Below, one piece after another: positions 1 through 5,352 of a stretch of 6,139 nt of DNA. A program made the translations under genes and the position numbers. Source of the stretch: an uncultured Collinsella sp. (lineage in GTDB: Bacteria > Actinomycetota > Coriobacteriia > Coriobacteriales > Coriobacteriaceae); assembly GCA_958445895.1 (NCBI GenBank), contig CAUCTV010000069.1:1-6139 (forward strand), written 5' to 3'. Each line of letters starts with the position of its first letter. Within the stretch, counting starts at the first letter, position 1. The notes beneath the pieces are model-generated. The model ran no database searches. It was not told the origin of the DNA and saw nothing but the letters and a program-made list of their open reading frames with translations.

Positions 1-9
1 TTATTTAAT

Positions 10-80
10 CCCCGTCCCAGAGAAATCAATTAGCGGGCAGAAGGGCAAGAGTAGTCAAAAAAGCCCCGTCCCAAATTAGC
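10..80. repeat. Pair of short direct repeats (CCCCGTCCCA ... AATTAGC) in the left intergenic edge
   Basis: CCCCGTCCCA occurs at 10-19 and again at 64-73. Each copy is followed by AATTAGC, at 28-34 and 74-80, with 8 extra bases in the first copy. On the minus strand the second copy reads GGGACGGGGC followed by six T (57-62), just past the stop of the leftward phosphatase gene. That resembles the 3' half of a rho-independent terminator, but I see no matching upstream arm, so I do not call a terminator. The core CCCGTCCC recurs at 2794-2801 just after the antiporter stop. The remainder of 1-95 shows no gene. Confidence 0.45.
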
Positions 81-95
81 TACCACTTGCACCGA

Positions 96-935
96 TTATT
101 CGCCCGGGTTGATGTTCGCGTAGAACTCCGCCCCATCATCGAGCCGCAGGATGCCCACGCGACCGAACTCGGAGCCGGTGGCGGCGGCGCAGTCGATGTC
201 GATGCGATCGGGCACGCCGGCGGTATCCTCGCCACCCAGGCGCACAATCTGCCCGCGGCCCGACTCCTCATCGAGCCCCGCCAGGCCGCCAACCTCGCAA
301 TAGCGCCCAAGCGACACCGTGGGCGTGTGGCCGCTCACCACGACCGGGCCCTCGCCCTCGGCAGAAAGCAGTCCCGTCGGCGCATCCCAATAGCCGTGAC
401 GAATCCACAGCAGGTCATCGGACGACTGCACGGCGAGCATTTGCCGCAGCAGCTCGCTATCGGCATCGACCGCTCCCCTGCCGTCACCGCAATCGACACC
501 ATGCTCAAGCAAAAACGCGCGCGCCGCCTCGGTCTGGATGCCGGCATGCACCAGCAGGTACGGGCGCTCCTCGGTCTCGGCCACCGCGTAGAGCGGCAGC
601 GCGGCCATCCATCGCACGAGCTCCTCGTATGCCTCAAATTCCATGTCGTTGAGCTGCTCGCTCGTCGTCCAGCCACCGTTGATATCCCAGGTCTCGGCAT
701 CGAGCGGGTCCTGGCCAATGATGGCATCGAGCATGATCTGCTCGTGATTGCCCTTGAGCACGTGGGCGTTGGGCAGCGAGCGCACGAGCTTAATAACGCC
801 GACCGGATCGGGCCCGCGATCGATCATGTCGCCCAGCACGTACAGCGTGTCGTCGGACGTCAACGAGATCTTAGACAGGGCCTCGTCAAGCGCACGCACG
901 TGCCCGTGAGCATCAGATGTCACATAGATCGCCAT
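96..935 (-). CDS. PPP-family metallophosphatase (Ser/Thr phosphatase / ApaH-like)
   Basis: This 279-residue protein carries the full calcineurin-like PPP metallophosphoesterase signature. The motifs are SDAHGH (D8, H10), GDMIDRG (D36, R40), KGNHE (N63, H64), LLVHAG (H130), LLWIR (175-179) and SGHTPT (H203). In this family these residues bind two metal ions and the phosphate, with the GNHE histidine acting in catalysis. Relatives remove phosphate from Ser/Thr or Tyr residues, or cleave diadenosine tetraphosphate; the sequence alone does not separate these activities. There is no signal peptide or membrane segment, so it should be cytosolic. The ATG start is backed by AAGGAGAGG (minus strand, 942-950) ending 6 bases upstream. 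It stands alone, divergent from the antiporter gene. The first motif has Ala where Ile or Thr is more usual, which should not affect metal binding. I am sure of the superfamily and unsure of the substrate. Confidence 0.9.
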   Translation of the reverse strand: MAIYVTSDAHGHVRALDEALSKISLTSDDTLYVLGDMIDRGPDPVGVIKLVRSLPNAHVLKGNHEQIMLDAIIGQDPLDAETWDINGGWTTSEQLNDMEFEAYEELVRWMAALPLYAVAETEERPYLLVHAGIQTEAARAFLLEHGVDCGDGRGAVDADSELLRQMLAVQSSDDLLWIRHGYWDAPTGLLSAEGEGPVVVSGHTPTVSLGRYCEVGGLAGLDEESGRGQIVRLGGEDTAGVPDRIDIDCAAATGSEFGRVGILRLDDGAEFYANINPGE

Positions 936-982
936 GGTACGCCTCTCCTTGCATTGCGGTCTAAGCCCGGCGCCGCAACTAA

Positions 983-999
983 AACTTCAAGTTGAACTT
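983..999. promoter_or_regulatory. Alternating palindrome AACTT-C-AAGTT-G-AACTT, possible operator
   Basis: Three 5-base arms alternate in orientation, so either adjacent pair forms a perfect inverted repeat around one central base. It lies just downstream of the proposed phosphatase -10 element, where a repressor site could act. A regulator is not identifiable here, so the operator role is inference. Confidence 0.3.
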
Positions 1000-1010
1000 A
1001 AACGTTACCC

Positions 1011-1039
1011 ATTGTACTCCGTTGCAATAAAGCTGGAAA
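1011..1039 (-). promoter_or_regulatory. Candidate promoter for the metallophosphatase gene
   Basis: On the minus strand, TTTCCA (1034-1039, 4 of 6 to the -35 consensus) is separated by 17 bases from TACAAT (1011-1016, 5 of 6 to the -10 consensus). Transcription would start near 1004, giving a leader of about 70 bases before the ATG. This is a consensus match by eye only. Confidence 0.4.
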
Positions 1040-1059
1040 GGGTTTCCGAGCAGAGGCAA

Positions 1060-1074
1060 AGACGGCAGCCGTCT
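1060..1074. promoter_or_regulatory. 15-base palindrome AGACGGCAGCCGTCT upstream of the antiporter gene
   Basis: Two perfect 7-base arms flank a single central A. The element sits about 115 bases before the antiporter start within the divergent control region. The near-zero loop suits a dimeric protein's DNA site better than an RNA hairpin. A weaker ACCCA/TGGGT pair follows at 1113-1117 and 1125-1129. I could not place a convincing rightward promoter in this gap. Confidence 0.3.
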
Positions 1075-1188
1075 ATGACGATATCGCGCACGCCCGTAAT
1101 CCGCCCCCATAAACCCACCACCTTTGGGTACAAATAACCGCAGACAACTGACCGTGCCACGCCAACCACCCAGGAGCGGACACTATCC

Positions 1189-2790
1189 ATGAACCAGATA
1201 CTTCTCTTTATCGGCCTCGTCATCATTTTGTGCCTGACCATCAAACCCGTCGGCAAAAAACTCCCCTTCCCCACCCTCCTCATCTTTATTGCGCTCGGCA
1301 TGCTGCTCGGCGTCAACGGTCCGGCGCACATCGACTTTAGCGACTACGCGCTCACCGAAACCGTCTGCAGCACGGCGCTGCTGTTCATCATGTTCTACGG
1401 CGGCTTTAACACCAACATCGACCGTGCCAAACCCGTCGCCGCGCCCGCTGTGCTGCTGAGCACGCTCGGCGTTATCGCCACCGCCGGCATCACTGGCGTG
1501 TTCGCACACTTCGCACTGGGCTTCGACTGGATCGGCGGCCTGCTGCTGGGCTCGGTCGTGGCGTCGACCGACGCGGCGAGCGTCTTTAGCGTGCTGCGCG
1601 AGCACAACCTGTCGCTAAAGGGCGGCACCGACTCGCTGCTCGAGGTCGAATCGGGCTCCAACGACCCCGTCGCCTACATGCTCACCGCGGTACTCGCCAC
1701 CCTCGCGGCGGGTGGCAACATCGACATTCCCGTGCTGCTGGCCAAGCAGATCATCCTGGGCGTGGGGCTGGGCCTTGCCATCGGCTGGATATCCAGCCGC
1801 CTGATTGAGCGCGCACACGCAACGGCCGAGGGCGCGCAGACTATCTTTTTGTTCGCCGTGGCGATCGTCGCCTACGCACTGCCGAGCTACCTGGGCGGCA
1901 ACGGCTTTTTGGCCGTATACCTGGCAGGCATTGTGCTGGGCGCGAGCGACATCACCGGCAAGGTCGAGATGGCGCACTTCTTTGACACCCTTACCGAGAT
2001 GGCCGAGATGACGATCTTCTTCTTGCTCGGCCTGCTCGTCACGCCCGCGCGCCTGCCGCAAATGCTGCTACCCGGCCTGGCGCTCATGGCGTTTATGCTC
2101 TTTGCGAGCCGCCCCATCGCCGTCGGTCTGCTGCTGGCGCCCTTTAAGACGAGCCCTCGCCAGGTTGCGCTCGTAAGCTGGGCGGGCTTGCGCGGCGCGG
2201 CTTCGGTCGTCTTTAGCCTCTTTGCTGTGGTGGCCGGCGTTCCCGGCGGACACGACCTATTTGACCTGGTGTTTGTGATTGCCGTATCGAGCATTGTGGT
2301 GCAGGGTTCGCTACTGCCGGCGGTGGCGAAGAAACTCGATATGATCGATGCGGCCGGCGACGTGCGCCGCACCTTTAACGACTACCACGACGAGGACGGC
2401 ATGTCGTTTGTAAAGCTCAAGGTGGGCGCTGGCCATCCGTTTGCCGGGCGCTCGCTCGCCGATATTGGCAGCGCGACGGACATGCTCGTGGTCTTGGTGC
2501 TGCGCGACGGGGCACACCCGGTACTGCCCAACGGCGATACCGTCATCGAGGAAGGCGACCTTCTGGTGATGGCAGCCCCAACGTTCGAAGAGCGTGCCGA
2601 GGTTACGCTGCGCGAGGTCACCGTGACGCCCCACGGTCGCCTGGCCGGTCAGCGCCTGCGCGACGTGCCGCAGGGCAAGCACCCGTTTATCGTGGTGATG
2701 CTCAAGCGCGACGGCCAAACCATCATCCCCGATGGCAACACCCTAATATACGCCGGCGACGAAGCCGTCATCGCCACGCTAGCTTCCTAG
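1189..2790 (+). CDS. CPA1-family K+(Na+)/H+ antiporter with two RCK_C domains (NhaP2/CvrA-like)
   Basis: This 533-residue membrane protein exchanges a monovalent cation for protons and should help set cytoplasmic pH and potassium or sodium level. Residues 1 to about 382 are hydrophobic and form the sodium/hydrogen exchanger domain, with many membrane segments. Visible hallmarks are ASTDAAS (125-131), ESGSNDP (154-160, with the N158-D159 pair expected at the ion site) and WAGLRGAASV (331-340). Two soluble RCK_C (TrkA_C) domains follow at about 405-464 and 474-532. They share the pattern G-hydrophobic ... PNGDTVIEEGD and PDGNTLIYAGD. RCK_C domains gate transport by binding small ligands such as cyclic di-AMP or nucleotides; which ligand applies here is unknown. 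There is no RCK_N Rossmann domain. E. coli NhaP2 is somewhat longer (about 578 residues) with a different C-terminal end. AGGAG at 1172-1176 lies 12 bases before the ATG, slightly far. The gene appears monocistronic. Confidence 0.9.
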   Translation: MNQILLFIGLVIILCLTIKPVGKKLPFPTLLIFIALGMLLGVNGPAHIDFSDYALTETVCSTALLFIMFYGGFNTNIDRAKPVAAPAVLLSTLGVIATAGITGVFAHFALGFDWIGGLLLGSVVASTDAASVFSVLREHNLSLKGGTDSLLEVESGSNDPVAYMLTAVLATLAAGGNIDIPVLLAKQIILGVGLGLAIGWISSRLIERAHATAEGAQTIFLFAVAIVAYALPSYLGGNGFLAVYLAGIVLGASDITGKVEMAHFFDTLTEMAEMTIFFLLGLLVTPARLPQMLLPGLALMAFMLFASRPIAVGLLLAPFKTSPRQVALVSWAGLRGAASVVFSLFAVVAGVPGGHDLFDLVFVIAVSSIVVQGSLLPAVAKKLDMIDAAGDVRRTFNDYHDEDGMSFVKLKVGAGHPFAGRSLADIGSATDMLVVLVLRDGAHPVLPNGDTVIEEGDLLVMAAPTFEERAEVTLREVTVTPHGRLAGQRLRDVPQGKHPFIVVMLKRDGQTIIPDGNTLIYAGDEAVIATLAS

Positions 2791-2805
2791 CAGCCCGTCC
2801 CTCTT

Positions 2806-2818
2806 CAGCTACTAGCTG
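2806..2818. repeat. Palindrome CAGCTA-C-TAGCTG at the convergent gene junction
   Basis: Perfect 6-base arms flank one central C, overlapping the stop codon of the small leftward gene and lying 16 bases past the antiporter stop. It could form a small stem of 5 pairs with a 3-base loop for transcripts from both sides. No T-run follows in either direction, so calling it a two-way terminator would be speculative. Confidence 0.35.
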
Positions 2819-3003
2819 TCACCCACAGCAAAGTCGCGGAGGTCGAGGCCTTCGCGTTCGGCTCGGGCTAGGAGCTCTTGGGGCGACTCGTCCTCGATAT
2901 CCATCACGTCGAGCATGGCAGCGGGAAAGCCCACGCCAGCCGCGCTCCCCGCGTAGTCGAGCAAGCCCTCGCGCAGCTGGTCTACATCAACTTCAATCTT
3001 CAC
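2812..3003 (-). CDS. Small acidic conserved-type hypothetical protein (63 aa), GTG start
   Basis: The reading frame begins at a GTG preceded by a near-perfect AGGAGG and gives a 63-residue protein starting MKIEVDVDQLREGLLDY. It is strongly acidic, with 16 Asp/Glu against 5 Lys/Arg. It has a short Gly/Ala-rich centre containing GVGFPAAM (23-30) and a C-terminal half (SPQELLARAEREGLDL, 40-55) that should be helical. There is no membrane segment or signal peptide and no catalytic motif. From memory, similar proteins of about 60 residues with a GFPxA core and a PEEL-type helix exist as uncharacterised proteins in Clostridia and Coriobacteriia; I cannot confirm this. It converges on the antiporter, with 21 bases between stops, and diverges from the MazG-like gene. 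The codon pattern resembles the GC-rich flanking genes, not the lower-GC unit beside it. The function is unknown. Confidence 0.7.
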   Translation of the reverse strand: MKIEVDVDQLREGLLDYAGSAAGVGFPAAMLDVMDIEDESPQELLARAEREGLDLRDFAVGDS

Positions 3004-3010
3004 GGTGAAT

Positions 3011-3016
3011 CCTCCT
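3011..3016 (-). promoter_or_regulatory. Ribosome binding site that fixes the GTG start of the 63-aa gene
   Basis: Reading leftward, AGGAGG is followed after 7 bases by GTG (3003-3001). The same frame stays open upstream to an ATG ending at 3183, but that longer version would run antisense into the MazG-like gene. Its extra N-terminus also lacks the composition of the core. The GTG is therefore the better start. Confidence 0.75.
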
Positions 3017-3053
3017 ACCGGGCAATCGCGGCCGGACAAACCGCACGTCCCAA

Positions 3054-3104
3054 CTGATGTGCAATAAACTCCAGATACGGCCATAATAAAATAATGAACA
3101 TCAG
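3054..3104 (+). promoter_or_regulatory. Candidate promoter/operator region of the MazG-like/GIY-YIG unit
   Basis: This AT-rich stretch inside the divergent gap includes CATAAT (3082-3087, 5 of 6 to the -10 consensus). Only a poor -35 match, GTGCAA (3059-3064), lies 17 bases upstream. A perfect 7-base inverted repeat, CTGATGT (3054-3060) and ACATCAG (3098-3104), brackets the candidate -10 and ends at the ribosome site, so a bound regulator could block transcription or translation. The same AT-rich patch could serve the leftward small gene (TATTAT on the minus strand). All of this is by eye. Confidence 0.3.
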
Positions 3105-3115
3105 GGAGGTTACGG

Positions 3116-3475
3116 ATGATGGACAAGCTCACTGCCATGACAGAACAAGTCAGAGATTTTTGTGATGCGCGCGATTGGCGCAAATATCACACTCCAAAGG
3201 AACTTGCCATCGGCATAGCGACAGAGTCCTCCGAACTCCTTCAGCTTTTCCGCTTTATGAGCGACAAGCGCATTGCAGAAATGTTCGATAGCCCTGATCA
3301 GCGCCAAGCCATCGAAGACGAAGTTGCCGACACGCTCCTCTTTCTCCTACGTTTCGCCGATCTAAACGGAATCGACCTCCCAAAGGCGCTCTCGTCCAAA
3401 CTCAAACGCAACGGCGAGCGCTATCCCGTCGACACCAGCTCCAGCGAATACAGAAAGGCGGCCCACCATGAGTAA
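3116..3475 (+). CDS. MazG-like (RS21-C6/dCTPase type) nucleotide pyrophosphohydrolase
   Basis: This 119-residue all-helical protein is expected to hydrolyse a (d)NTP to (d)NMP and pyrophosphate with magnesium. The metal-binding pattern ExxE ... ExxD is visible as E37-E40 and E69-D72. The family-typical opening FCDARDWRKYHTPKELAI (15-32) and closing KLKRNGERYP (95-104) are present, the latter contacting the nucleotide in known relatives. These features place it with the RS21-C6/DCTPP1 branch rather than the two-domain MazG. The mammalian member prefers dCTP and modified cytosine nucleotides; the substrate here is unknown. AGGGAGG (3103-3109) lies 6 bases before the ATG at 3116 and 9 before a second ATG at 3119, so either start is possible. 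Its last 8 bases overlap the next gene, which implies translational coupling. GC content is visibly lower than in the antiporter and serC, consistent with acquisition by transfer. Confidence 0.88.
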   Translation: MMDKLTAMTEQVRDFCDARDWRKYHTPKELAIGIATESSELLQLFRFMSDKRIAEMFDSPDQRQAIEDEVADTLLFLLRFADLNGIDLPKALSSKLKRNGERYPVDTSSSEYRKAAHHE

Positions 3476-4667
3476 TGAGTTCGCCCTTCGACAATACACG
3501 CTTCCCCTCCCCCAACCCTTCGAGGCAAGCGAATCGCTGCAGGACTTTGGCACGCCAAAGCCCGGATTCCACCATGACGAGAGTTGGCCCGTTCTCTATA
3601 TTCTGACCAACAGTAAAAACAAAACGGCGTACATCGGTCAAACGACCAATTATCGACGCCGCATGAAGCAACACGCCGCAAACGTGGACAAAGACTTCGA
3701 CCGGACCCTCCTGATTGACAATCCAACCTTCAATCAGTCAGCAACATTTGAGTTTGAGAATCGACTTATCGAGCTGTTCTGCGCTGACGAAAAATACCAG
3801 GTAACCAACGCCAACAATGGCTATGCCCAGTTCGATTATTTTGAGCGACCTCAGTATCGCCAGAAGTTCAGAGACCTCTGGACAAAGCTTCGCGAAGAGA
3901 ACTATGCGATCCACCCCATCGAAGAGCTCGAGAATACCGACCTGTTCAAATTCTCGCCCTTCAAAACGCTCACGCCCGATCAATACGAAACGATTGAGGC
4001 GATTTACAGGCGGCTCGAGCAAGAGCATGAAGACATTAAACACGGCGGTCCCAAGAAAGAGCGCGTAACCGTCGTGAACGGCGCGCCGGGAACAGGCAAA
4101 ACAATCCTCGCCATCAGTCTCATGTTCAAAATCAAAAATGAGCCGAACCTTTCCGGTCTGCGGGTCGGCTTCGTGACGCCCATGGAGTCTCTGAGCAAGA
4201 CGCTCAAAAAACTCACGCACTTCCTCCCCGGGTTAAAGCCCGGCGATATCCTGAGCCCCAACGACGTCACAAAAAACGATCGGTATGACGTCTTGCTTGT
4301 CGACGAGGCGCACCGACTGGGAAACTACTTATCCGCCGGCGCCGGCATCGGAGCTTTCTACAACACATGTGAACGACTCAGCTTGCCGCGCACGAGCAGC
4401 CAGGTGGATTGGATTTTCAAATGCTGCGACAAGGCGTACCTGTTCTTTGACCCCAAACAGCAAGTCCGCGCATCGGGACTCAACCGAGATGGCCTTGAGC
4501 AGCGACTCAACCAACTCGAAGAAGCCGGCATCGAGACCGAAGAATTCAACTTGAGTACCCAAATGCGCGTGCGTGGCGGCGATGAGTACCTCGATTTTGT
4601 CTACGACCTGCTTGATAACAAAGCGTACATGCATGCCGGCATGAAGTTCAAAGCACTCTTTTCATAG
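3468..4667 (+). CDS. GIY-YIG nuclease / DUF2075 SF1 helicase fusion, N-terminal part ending at in-frame TAG
   Basis: This 399-residue product begins with a GIY-YIG endonuclease domain (about 40-120). It shows VLYILTN (42-48), AYIGQT (54-59), an arginine-rich helix (R63-R65) and the expected metal-binding glutamate within FEFENRLIE (E97). A linker leads into a DUF2075-type superfamily 1 helicase/NTPase. Its motifs are a Q-motif-like TPDQYETI (169-176), Walker A GAPGTGKT (205-212), Walker B VDEAHRLG (278-285), motif III-like FFDPKQQV (326-333) and TQMRV (364-368). The reading stops at TAG before motifs V and VI, so this product alone should not be a working helicase, although the nuclease domain and ATP-binding core are complete. 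It overlaps the MazG-like gene by 8 bases, with AGAAAGG 9 bases before its ATG, so the two are co-transcribed and coupled. GC is lower than in the flanking genes. Domain calls are confident; the biological role, perhaps defence or DNA processing, is inference. Confidence 0.85.
   Translation: MSNEFALRQYTLPLPQPFEASESLQDFGTPKPGFHHDESWPVLYILTNSKNKTAYIGQTTNYRRRMKQHAANVDKDFDRTLLIDNPTFNQSATFEFENRLIELFCADEKYQVTNANNGYAQFDYFERPQYRQKFRDLWTKLREENYAIHPIEELENTDLFKFSPFKTLTPDQYETIEAIYRRLEQEHEDIKHGGPKKERVTVVNGAPGTGKTILAISLMFKIKNEPNLSGLRVGFVTPMESLSKTLKKLTHFLPGLKPGDILSPNDVTKNDRYDVLLVDEAHRLGNYLSAGAGIGAFYNTCERLSLPRTSSQVDWIFKCCDKAYLFFDPKQQVRASGLNRDGLEQRLNQLEEAGIETEEFNLSTQMRVRGGDEYLDFVYDLLDNKAYMHAGMKFKALFS
4665..4667 (+). 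other. Single in-frame amber codon splitting the GIY-YIG/DUF2075 gene
   Basis: The frame reads TTT TCA TAG GAG CCT TAC, and it then stays open for 180 codons to TAG at 5208-5210. No frame change is needed, so one substitution (for example from GAG, CAG, AAG or TGG) explains the break. The stop falls in the segment between helicase motifs IV and V. The following bases do not match the CARYYA readthrough context. No AUG, GUG or UUG lies in frame until 4797. Confidence 0.9.
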
Positions 4668-5210
4668 GAGCCTTACGATTCGCGAGCCGGGGATCCGGAC
4701 AGCGATATCCCCAGATACCAGTTTGGAATCGTCGACCGATTTGAGGACTTCTGCTCTCTGCAGCAAACCAAGGAAGAAGAAGTTGGTCTATCCCGCATGA
4801 TGGCAGGCTTTGCGTGGAAGTGGGAAACGAAGAATAACAAAGATGCGTTCGATATCGTCATCGAGGGCATTCCCAAACGCTGGAACTCAACCCAGAAGGA
4901 TTGGGTTAACTCCGCCAACGCCGTCAACGAAGTCGGATGCATTCATACGGTACAAGGCTACGACCGCAACTACGGATTCGTAATTCTGGGTCCCGACATT
5001 TACTACGATTCGAACAAAGATGCAGTCAACGTTAACAGGGCAAACTTCAAAGATGCCGTTGCCAAGAAAAAGGCAAGCGACGATGATCTGCAAAAGATCA
5101 TCGTCAACGCCTACTACGTCCTCATGACGCGCGGCATGTTAGGAACGTATCTCTATGTGTGCGACCCCGCGCTCAAAGAGTACCTGTCACGGTATATCCC
5201 GGCGATATAG
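4668..5210 (+). pseudogene. C-terminal remainder of the DUF2075 helicase, in frame after the TAG
   Basis: This stretch continues the same frame for 180 codons; counting the stop as residue 400, the full-length protein would be 580 residues. It contains the conserved GLSRMMAGFAWKWE (440-453), motif V-like HTVQGYDRNYGFVILGPD (493-510) and motif VI-like LMTRGMLGTYLYVCD (552-566), whose R555 is the likely arginine finger. These complete the NTPase site, so they belong to the upstream gene. A separate product from ATG 4797 (137 residues) is conceivable, but the nearest purine-rich sequence, AAGGAAGAAG, ends too far upstream to be a good ribosome site, and the product would lack ATP-binding motifs. 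No further stop or frameshift is present, so the damage is recent, a sequencing error, or tolerated through readthrough. Annotated as the broken part of one gene. Confidence 0.8.
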
Positions 5211-5304
5211 ACCTTGCGACCGCCCTCCCCCATGTAACCATCCTGTAAATCATAGCGGCGCACTCGAGTTTTACCGTGATGCGGTCGCGCCTAGCGCTCC
5301 ACTG

Positions 5305-5313
5305 TGCTAAAGT
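5305..5313 (+). promoter_or_regulatory. Candidate extended -10 promoter of serC
   Basis: TGCTAAAGT has the TGn extension followed by TAAAGT (4 of 6 to TATAAT). No good -35 lies 17 bases upstream, as is common for extended -10 promoters. Transcription would begin near 5320, leaving a leader of about 33 bases that includes the strong ribosome site AGGGGG (5338-5343). The rest of the 5211-5352 gap contains no gene and no clear terminator for the upstream unit. Confidence 0.4.
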
Positions 5314-5352
5314 ATCCCGAACGTTCAAACGACTACGAGGGGGAACTAGAAG

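Noticed and set aside
87..995. 302-residue open frame on the plus strand
   Set aside because: It lies antisense over the metallophosphatase gene, has no ribosome site and shows no recognisable motif. The minus-strand gene has complete catalytic motifs and a strong ribosome site, so this is a GC-rich shadow.
1183..2718. Several minus-strand frames of 80-160 residues across the antiporter gene
   Set aside because: They are Asp/Glu/His/Gln-rich or Arg-rich low-complexity translations typical of the reverse strand of a GC-rich membrane protein gene, with no ribosome sites or family motifs.
2812..3183. Longer 123-residue version of the small leftward gene
   Set aside because: The extra 60 residues would overlap the MazG-like gene and its control region. 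A much better start, GTG at 3003 with AGGAGG, lies downstream.
4666..4678. AGGAG at the amber codon as a ribosome site for restarting translation of the C-terminal half
   Set aside because: No ATG, GTG or TTG occurs within reach in any frame; the first in-frame ATG is at 4797. Only a non-standard ATT at 4678 is near, and it is in the wrong frame.
5216..5288. 8-base inverted repeat GCGACCGC / GCGGTCGC in the gap before serC
   Set aside because: The arms are 57 bases apart with no T-run after either arm, and GC-rich 8-mers pair by chance fairly often. I do not call it a terminator or riboswitch.
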